In this document: positions 58,000 through 64,000 of the stretch, in pieces | Position numbering within the stretch: position 1 is the stretch's first letter | Layout: each line of letters starts with the position of its first letter | Assembly: GCF_003391135.1 (NCBI RefSeq) | Contig: NZ_CP031455.1 | Location: 5,378,001 to 5,442,000 of the forward strand | DNA: 64,000 nt | Direction: 5' to 3' | DNA from: Streptoverticillium olivoreticuli subsp. olivoreticuli | GTDB lineage: Bacteria; Actinomycetota; Actinomycetes; Streptomycetales; Streptomycetaceae | Notes under the pieces: generated by a model | Databases searched by the model: none | Seen by the model: only the letters and a program-made list of their open reading frames with translations | What the model was told of the DNA's origin: nothing | Position numbers and translations under genes: made by a program

Positions 58000-59021
58000 C
58001 CACCCTCATCGACGACGTGCGCGGCTGGCGCCACGACCTGGCCGGCTGCCTGCACGCCTGCATGGCGACCCTGCTGGAGCACCGCGGTGTGGCACCGCTG
58101 GAGACGCTGGGCGCCGCCTGGCGCTTCCGCCACCTGCCCGGTGACATACGGCGCGAGGAGTACTTCTACCCCCGTGCCCCCGGTGAGTCGCTGCTCGGCG
58201 CGCTCGCCCCGTACCACCCGGTGCGCTCCGTCTGGCACAGCCCGGCCGACGCCGCCGAGGGCTGGGCGCAGGTCCGGGCCGAGGTCGGGGCGGGGCGGCC
58301 GGTGGCCGTCGCGGTGGACAACTTCGAGCTGCCCTTCCGGCCCGCCTACCGGGACGTGCACTCCAACCACATGGTGATCGTGCACGGCTTCGACGAGGAC
58401 GCGGGCACCGTCCACGTCCTCGACGCCATCCCGCCGCACTTCCACGGGGACATCACCCTCCGGCAGCTGACCGCCTCCCGCGACTCGGGCAACGCCGCGG
58501 TGCACGACCGGGACATGTTCTTCACGGACGTGCACATAGGCAACCGCTGGCTGTCCGTCGAACTCGACGCGAACCCCGAGGACTTCCCCGCCTTCGACCG
58601 GCCGCACATCCGCGACGTCGTCGAGCGGAACCTGCGCGGCTACCACGAGCCCGCGCAGGGCGACGGATACGCGGGCCTCGACGGGCTGACCGCGTTCTTC
58701 GCCGACATGGGCAAGCGGCTCGCGGCGGGCGAGACCGTACGCGACGAACTGTTCGTCGTCGCGGGCGCGGCCCTGGCCAACACGGCCGTCCACGCCGACT
58801 GGCTGGCCCTCGCCGGACGCGCGCTCGACCACCCCGGCCTGACCGAGCAGGGCCGGGCCGTCGAGCGGATCGCCCACCACTGGTCCGCGATCCGGATCAT
58901 GGCGGCGCTCACGCAGTCCGAGGGGCTCGGCGCGGCGCGTTTCACCAGGCGCGCCCACATCCTCCTGAAGGACCTGGAACAGGTGCTGGCAGGACTCGCA
59001 CACGAAGGAGCGGAACTGTAA
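57996..59021 (+). CDS. BtrH-N-like protein, second of the coupled pair
   Basis: A 341-residue protein from GTG 57996. The N terminus (DLAGCLHACMATLLEHRGV, C18 and C22) and HSNHMVIVHGFDEDAGTVHVLDAIPP resemble the N-terminal domain of butirosin BtrH, a papain-like acyltransferase. The C-terminal 130 residues are helical. Two readings: an acyltransferase acting on a carrier-bound chain, or the partner of the preceding gene in aziridine formation. It overlaps DegT by one base (TAATG). Confidence 0.65.
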   Translation: MTTLIDDVRGWRHDLAGCLHACMATLLEHRGVAPLETLGAAWRFRHLPGDIRREEYFYPRAPGESLLGALAPYHPVRSVWHSPADAAEGWAQVRAEVGAGRPVAVAVDNFELPFRPAYRDVHSNHMVIVHGFDEDAGTVHVLDAIPPHFHGDITLRQLTASRDSGNAAVHDRDMFFTDVHIGNRWLSVELDANPEDFPAFDRPHIRDVVERNLRGYHEPAQGDGYAGLDGLTAFFADMGKRLAAGETVRDELFVVAGAALANTAVHADWLALAGRALDHPGLTEQGRAVERIAHHWSAIRIMAALTQSEGLGAARFTRRAHILLKDLEQVLAGLAHEGAEL

Positions 59022-60415
59022 TGGCTGTTGCCGCATCTCAGGGGGCCACCAGGTCGCCCGACAAGCTCGCCATGCAGGGCGGCGCCCGGTCCGTCCCGCG
59101 CTCGCTGCGCATCCCGGCCTGGCCGCGGGTGACCGAGGCCGACGAGGCGGCGGTCGTGCGGGCCGTGGCCAGCGGCCGCTTCACCTCGGCGTCCTCGGGC
59201 GAGCAGGAGATCGAGTCGCTGGAGCGCGAGTGGGCCGAGGCCGTCGGCGCCAAGCACTGCGTCATGGTCAGCAACGGCACCGCCGCGATCTCCGTGGCCC
59301 TCGGCGCCCTCGACATCCAGCCGGGCGACGAGGTGATCGTGCCCGCGCTCAGCTTCATCGCCTCCGCCGTGGCGCCGCTGCACATCCTCGCGGTGCCCGT
59401 CTTCGTCGACATCGACCCGCGGACGTTCAACGTGACGCCGGAGGCCGTCGAGGCCGCGATCACCCCGCGCACCCGCGCCATCGTGGTCGTCCACCTGCAC
59501 GGCCTGCCCGTCGACATGACGGAGATCCTGGCGGTCGCCGACAAGCACGGCATCCCCGTCGTCGAGGACGCCGCCCAGGCGCACGGCGCCCTTTACCAGG
59601 GCCGTGCGGTCGGCTCGCTGGGCGCGATCAACACCTTCAGCCTCAACGTCAGCAAGAACCTCGCCACCTGCGGCGAGGGCGGTCTCATCACGACCGACGA
59701 CGACCGGCTGGCCCGCCGCGCGCTGATGCTGCGGCAGTTCGGCGAGCTCATCCCCAAGCAGGGCGAGCGCTCCTACGTTGGCCACATGCTCGGCTTCAAC
59801 CACAAGCCGAACGCCATCCAGGCGGCCTTCACGCGCAGCCAGCTGGAGCGGCTCCCCGAAGAGGCCAAGATCCGCGACGAGAACGTCCGGTACTTCCTGG
59901 ACCGGCTCTCCGCCCTGCCCGGCCTCCTCACCCCGTACGTCCCCGAGGACCGCACGCACGCCTGGCACATCCTGCGCTTCCGTGTCGACCCCGCGGCGCT
60001 CGGCCTCGACGCCTCGCTCGCCGGCCCGCTGCGCGCCTCGCTGATGCGGGCCCTGCGCGCCGAGGGCGTGCCCGCCGGGCACTACCAGATGATGTCGCTG
60101 CCACAGCAGCGCGTCTTCCAGGAGCAGTTGGGCTACGGCGGCTTCCCCTGGCAGCTGCCGGGTGTCGAGGCGCGGCAGTACCGCGCCGAGGACCAGCCCG
60201 TCACGCTGGCCGTCATCGACGACTCCTTCGCCATCCAGAAGGCCCACCTGTCGCCCGACGCCCGGCCGCTGCTCTCCGCCTACGCGGACGCCTTCGAGAA
60301 GGTCTGGCAGCACCGCGAGGTGTGGACGCGCTACGCCGCGTCCATGGAGCACCGCACGCCGTGGGAGAAGGCCGCCGAGATCGCCGAGGCCGAGCGGGCG
60401 GAGGCGGGCCTGTGA
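59021..60415 (+). CDS. DegT/DnrJ/EryC1/StrS family PLP aminotransferase
   Basis: A 464-residue fold-type I aminotransferase. NGTAAISVAL, VVEDAAQAHGA and SLNVSKNLATCGEGG, with the PLP lysine in VSKN, are clear. The C-terminal extension of about 60 residues is longer than in most sugar aminotransferases. The AmCP route needs an aminotransferase to aminate the keto group left by transketolase, and this is the only one in the window, so it is the best candidate. Confidence 0.88.
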   Translation: MAVAASQGATRSPDKLAMQGGARSVPRSLRIPAWPRVTEADEAAVVRAVASGRFTSASSGEQEIESLEREWAEAVGAKHCVMVSNGTAAISVALGALDIQPGDEVIVPALSFIASAVAPLHILAVPVFVDIDPRTFNVTPEAVEAAITPRTRAIVVVHLHGLPVDMTEILAVADKHGIPVVEDAAQAHGALYQGRAVGSLGAINTFSLNVSKNLATCGEGGLITTDDDRLARRALMLRQFGELIPKQGERSYVGHMLGFNHKPNAIQAAFTRSQLERLPEEAKIRDENVRYFLDRLSALPGLLTPYVPEDRTHAWHILRFRVDPAALGLDASLAGPLRASLMRALRAEGVPAGHYQMMSLPQQRVFQEQLGYGGFPWQLPGVEARQYRAEDQPVTLAVIDDSFAIQKAHLSPDARPLLSAYADAFEKVWQHREVWTRYAASMEHRTPWEKAAEIAEAERAEAGL

Positions 60416-60747
60416 GCGCGGAGGACGGCGCGGGCGCCGACCCGGTGCGGGACGAACTCACCGCCATCTGGCAGGACGTCTTCAAGGTCACCGCCGAGGA
60501 GATCGACCCCGACGAGGGCTTCTTCGAGCTCGGCGGCACCTCCTTGCAGGCGGTGCAGCTGATGACCCGCATCGAGAAGGCCTTCGACGTGAAGGTCCCG
60601 CTCCCGGTGATCTTCACGGAGGGCAGCGTCTCGGGCCTGACGGCGATCGTCGAGGAGGAGCTGCTGTCCGGCGCGGACGCGCTCACCGACGAGGAGGCGC
60701 TGCGCCTGCTCGAAGAACACCAGGAAGCCGGCGAAGAGCACCGCTGA
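60412..60747 (+). CDS. Free-standing peptidyl/acyl carrier protein
   Basis: A 111-residue protein from GTG 60412 (GTGA overlap with the aminotransferase). The carrier domain spans residues about 12-85 with the phosphopantetheine Ser in LGGTSLQAV, followed by an acidic tail. A discrete carrier beside an aminotransferase suggests that a substrate is modified while bound, or is passed to the BtrH-like protein or the NRPS. Confidence 0.88.
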   Translation: MSAEDGAGADPVRDELTAIWQDVFKVTAEEIDPDEGFFELGGTSLQAVQLMTRIEKAFDVKVPLPVIFTEGSVSGLTAIVEEELLSGADALTDEEALRLLEEHQEAGEEHR

Positions 60748-60787
60748 CCGCGGCCGCAGGCGAACGAGTACGAGGTTGACGAGGGAC

Positions 60788-63700
60788 ATGGCTGAAACAG
60801 AGCGAGGCACCGCGGGTACGGCAGGCCTCTCCGACGTCAAGCGCAAGCTGCTGGAGATGAAGCTGCGGCAGAAGCGCGCGGAGAAGGCGGAGCGCGACCG
60901 GATCGTCGCGGTGGACCGGGACGGCAAGCTCGCCGTCTCCGAGCAGCAGCGCTATCTGTGGTTCCTCCACCAGGTGGCACCGGAACTCCCGGTGTACAAC
61001 GTGCCGTTCGCGCTGCGGCTGCGCGGTGAGCTCGACACCGCCGCGCTCACCGCCGCGCTGACCGCCCTGGTCGCCCGGCACGAGAGCCTGCGCACCCGCT
61101 TCGGCGGTGAGCGCGGCGTGCCCTTCCAGACGGTGGACGACCCGGCTCCCCGGCCGCTGCCGGTCACCGGCCTCGGGGCCGAAGGCGACCGCGAGGAGCG
61201 GTTGCGGCGGCTCCTCGACGAGGAGGCCAGGCGCCCGTTCGACCTGGAGACGGGCCCGGTCTTCCGCTCCTCGCTCTTCAAGGTCGCCGACGGCGATCAC
61301 GTGCTGCTGCTCGTCATGCACCACATCGTCACCGACGGCTGGTCCGTCGGCCGGGTGACCGAGGAGCTCGCCGCGCTGTACGAGGCGGAGCGCACCGGGA
61401 CCCCGGCCGAGCTCCCGGAACTCGCCGTGCAGCCCGCCGACTTCGCCGCCTGGCAGCAGCGGTGGCTCACCACCGACGCGCCCGCCGGGCAGGTGGCCTA
61501 CTGGCGCAACGCCCTGGACGGCCTGCCGACCGTCGACTTCCCCGCCGACCGGGCCCGCCCCGCGCAGCCCACCTGGGCCGGGGCCACCCTGGAGCGCGAC
61601 CTGCCGGCGGAGCTCGGCGAGCGGCTGCGGGAGTTCGCCGCCAAGGAGCGCGCCTCGCTGCTCTCGGTGATGCTGTCCGCGTTCGCCGTCGTGCTCGGCC
61701 GCTACACCGGCCAGCCGGAGCTGTCCCTCGGCTCCGTCTTCAGCGGCCGCACCCGGCCCGAGACGGACCCGCTCGTCGGCTTCTTCGCCAACACCCTGGT
61801 GCTGCGCCCGGACCTGACGGGCAACCCCACCTTCGGCGAGCTGGTCGCCCGCTCCAACCGCGGCGTCCTCGGCGCCCTGGAGCACCAGGACGTCCCCTTC
61901 GGCACCCTGGTGCAGGAGCTGCGCCCGGAGCGCGACCCCAGCCGCAACCCGCTCTTCCAGATCAGCTTCACCCTGCTCACCGGGTCGATCGTGGGCGCCT
62001 TCGCGTTCGGCGGCCTGGAGGTCGAGGAACTGCCCGTCCAGCAGGGCAGTTCGCGCTTCGACCTGGCCTTCCAGGTCGTCGACCGGCCCGGCAGCGACCT
62101 GGGCATCTGGATCGAGTACGCCACGGACCTCTTCGAGCGCGACCGCATGGAGCGGCTCGTCGAGCACTTCCACAGCGTCCTGGAGCAGGCCGTCGCCGCG
62201 CCGGAAACCCGCGTCGACGGCTTCGAGGTGCTCCCCGCGCACGAGCGGGACCGCGTCCTGCGCGAGTGGAACCCCACCCCGGTCGCCCGGCCCGCGGACG
62301 AGGCGCTGCTGCACGAGCTCGTGGCCCGGCACGCCGCCGAGCGCCCCGCCGCCGTCGCCATGCGCTTCCAGGGCGAGCAGCTCGACTACGCCGCGCTCGA
62401 CGCCCGCGCCAACCGGCTCGCCCACCTGCTGCGGACCCGCTGGGGCACCGGCCCCGACCAGGTCGTGGGCGTACTCCTCGACCGCGGCCTCGACCTGCCG
62501 GTCGCCCAGCTGGCCGTCCTCAAGGCCGGTGGCGCCTGGCTGCCGATCGACCCGCAGTACCCGGCCGACCGGATCGCCCACCAGCTCGCCGACGCGGGCG
62601 TCCGCACCGTACTGACCAGCAAGGACCTGGCCCACCTGGTGACCGGCCCGGTCGACCACTGGTGCATGGACGACGCCGCGGGCGAGCTCGCGGACCTGCC
62701 CGCCGAGGCGCCCGCCGTCGACGTCCGCCCCGACCACCTCGCGTACGTCATCTACACCTCGGGGTCCACCGGCAAGCCCAAGGGCGTGCTGATCTCCCAC
62801 CGGGCCGCGGTGGACTTCGTGGAGGGCGTCCGCGAGCTGTTCCGGATCACCCCGGACGACCGGCTGCTGCAGTTCGCCAACCCCGCCTTCGACGTCAGCG
62901 TCTTCGACTTCTACGCGGCCCTCTGCTCGGGCGCGGCCGTCATCGGCGCCCCGCGCGAGCGGCTGCTGGACCCGGACGCGCTCCAGGAGCTGCTGCGCGC
63001 GGAGCGGGTGACCGTCGCGGACGTGCCCCCGGCCGTGCTGCGGCTGCTCGACCCGGCGCCGCTCACCGCGCTGCGGGTGCTCTTCGTGGGCCTGGAGGCG
63101 TTCCCCGCCGAGCTCGTCAACCGGTGGAGCGCGCCCGGCCGCGAGTTCCACAACGGCTACGGCCCGACCGAGGCCACCGTCGCCTGCGTCGACTATCTCT
63201 GCCCGCCCGAGGGCCTCACCTCGGCGCCGCCGATCGGCCGCGCCATGGCGGGCCACCGGGCGTACGTCCTCGACGCCGCCTTCCGGCCGGTGCCGGTCGG
63301 CGTCCCCGGCGAGCTGTACGTGGCCGGCACCGGGCTGGCGCGCGGCTACCTCGGCCGCCCCGACCTCACGGCGGAGCGCTTCCTGCCCGACCCCTTCGCG
63401 CAGGAGCCCGGCGAGCGGATGTACCGCACCGGTGACGTGGTCCGCTGGCGGCCCGACGGCAACCTCGAGTTCCTCGGCCGCGCCGACCGCCAGGTGAAGA
63501 TCCGCGGCCTGCGCATCGAACTGGGCGAGGTCGAGCACGCGCTCACCGGCCTGCCCGCCGTGCGCCAGGGCATCGTCGTGGTGCAGGACCCGGGCACCCC
63601 GCAGGCCCGCCTGGTCGCCTATGTGGTGGCCGAGCCGGACAGCGCGCCCGGGCTCGACGGCGAGCGCGTCCGCCAGGACGTCGCCGACCGGCTGCCGCTG

Positions 63701-64000
63701 CACATGGTGCCCTCGGTCGTCGTCCTGCTGGACGCCCTGCCGCTCACCGCCAACGGCAAGGTCGACCAGAAGCGGCTGCCGCTGCCCGAGGCACAGGGCG
63801 AGCAGGGGCACACCCCGCCCGCGACGCCCACGGAGCGGAAGCTCGCCGCGCTGTGGACCGGTCTGCTGGGTGTCGACGGCGACCGCCTCGGCGTGCACGA
63901 CAGCTTCTTCGGCCTCGGCGGCAACTCGCTCAACCTGATCCGGCTGACCACCGCCGTCAAGCAGGAGTTCGGCGTCACGCTGGAGGTGCGCCGCCTCTAC
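60788..64000 (+). CDS. NRPS condensation-adenylation-PCP protein (3' end beyond the window)
   Basis: 1071 residues visible, still open. An N-terminal helix (about 16-42) may be a docking segment. C domain about 45-470 with the catalytic HHIVTDG near residue 178; A domain about 500-985 ([30 protein letters not shown]); PCP with Ser1047 in LGGNSL. My hand-read A code is D-V-F-D-F-G-G-V-A-K, which I do not recognise as a standard amino acid and could fit an unusual monomer. ATG 60788 follows GAGGG. Confidence 0.93.
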   Translation, partial: MAETERGTAGTAGLSDVKRKLLEMKLRQKRAEKAERDRIVAVDRDGKLAVSEQQRYLWFLHQVAPELPVYNVPFALRLRGELDTAALTAALTALVARHESLRTRFGGERGVPFQTVDDPAPRPLPVTGLGAEGDREERLRRLLDEEARRPFDLETGPVFRSSLFKVADGDHVLLLVMHHIVTDGWSVGRVTEELAALYEAERTGTPAELPELAVQPADFAAWQQRWLTTDAPAGQVAYWRNALDGLPTVDFPADRARPAQPTWAGATLERDLPAELGERLREFAAKERASLLSVMLSAFAVVLGRYTGQPELSLGSVFSGRTRPETDPLVGFFANTLVLRPDLTGNPTFGELVARSNRGVLGALEHQDVPFGTLVQELRPERDPSRNPLFQISFTLLTGSIVGAFAFGGLEVEELPVQQGSSRFDLAFQVVDRPGSDLGIWIEYATDLFERDRMERLVEHFHSVLEQAVAAPETRVDGFEVLPAHERDRVLREWNPTPVARPADEALLHELVARHAAERPAAVAMRFQGEQLDYAALDARANRLAHLLRTRWGTGPDQVVGVLLDRGLDLPVAQLAVLKAGGAWLPIDPQYPADRIAHQLADAGVRTVLTSKDLAHLVTGPVDHWCMDDAAGELADLPAEAPAVDVRPDHLAYVIYTSGSTGKPKGVLISHRAAVDFVEGVRELFRITPDDRLLQFANPAFDVSVFDFYAALCSGAAVIGAPRERLLDPDALQELLRAERVTVADVPPAVLRLLDPAPLTALRVLFVGLEAFPAELVNRWSAPGREFHNGYGPTEATVACVDYLCPPEGLTSAPPIGRAMAGHRAYVLDAAFRPVPVGVPGELYVAGTGLARGYLGRPDLTAERFLPDPFAQEPGERMYRTGDVVRWRPDGNLEFLGRADRQVKIRGLRIELGEVEHALTGLPAVRQGIVVVQDPGTPQARLVAYVVAEPDSAPGLDGERVRQDVADRLPLHMVPSVVVLLDALPLTANGKVDQKRLPLPEAQGEQGHTPPATPTERKLAALWTGLLGVDGDRLGVHDSFFGLGGNSLNLIRLTTAVKQEFGVTLEVRRLY

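Noticed and set aside
61462-63435. 657-codon plus-strand ORF in the last NRPS
   Set aside because: Out of frame with the C-A-PCP motifs; Arg/Pro/Ala-rich shadow.

Overview
The window looks like chromosomal DNA of a Streptomyces or close relative. GC is very high with strong G/C at third codon positions, GTG/TTG starts and ATGA/GTGA gene overlaps are common, and the first half keeps a gene order I recognise from the Streptomyces core chromosome (nhaA, acsA, CooC-like ATPase, HAD protein, Tad secretion genes, DECH helicase, bldG, hppA, topA, membrane/thymidylate kinase fusion, holB, exported protease, tRNA-Thr). There is no plasmid or phage backbone, transposase or CRISPR array.

Region 1 (1-33.6 kb) is core. 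On the minus strand it has an nhaA fragment, acetyl-CoA synthetase, a SulP transporter fused to a carbonic anhydrase, and a CooC-like ATPase. A degenerate Fic-like protein (plus) and a HAD hydrolase (minus) converge. A compact seven-gene Tad/Flp operon follows (ssd/cpaE-like, tadA, tadB, tadC, a small Flp-like pilin and two TadE-like pseudopilins), ending in a perfect ten-copy heptamer repeat. A DECH helicase lies divergent from bldG and its partner kinase-like gene. Then come hppA, a lipoprotein, a methyltransferase, topA, the MFS-thymidylate kinase fusion, holB, a TAP-type protease and tRNA-Thr(CGT) with a strong terminator.

Region 2 (33.8 kb to the window end) is accessory and reads as one large, incomplete biosynthetic gene cluster starting just after the tRNA. 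(a) A PAS-LuxR regulator is followed by a near-perfect match to the PimM-type operator, and then by mqnE, a 3Fe-4S ferredoxin, mqnA, mqnC, an MFS exporter and a SAM methyltransferase. (b) A minus-strand operon lysW-lysX-lysY-lysZ-lysK-tktN-tktC encodes an amino-group carrier protein (AmCP) pathway with a split transketolase. (c) Divergent from it are a sulfotransferase and cysC-cysD-cysN, a dedicated PAPS supply. (d) A response regulator without its phosphoacceptor Asp is followed by mbtH, a valine-like A-PCP protein, a type II thioesterase with Cys at the nucleophile position, an M20 hydrolase, a GNAT, a coupled pair of unassigned proteins, a DegT/StrS aminotransferase, a free PCP and a C-A-PCP NRPS cut by the window end.

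From the published vazabitide/azinomycin work, LysW plus transketolase plus sulfation is the logic that builds an azabicyclic (aziridine) amino acid. I therefore infer an AmCP-built, possibly aziridine-containing peptide joined to a valine-like unit. The nearby futalosine-pathway genes are the most unusual element. They may supply an aromatic unit, act as resistance copies, or simply be relocated menaquinone genes.
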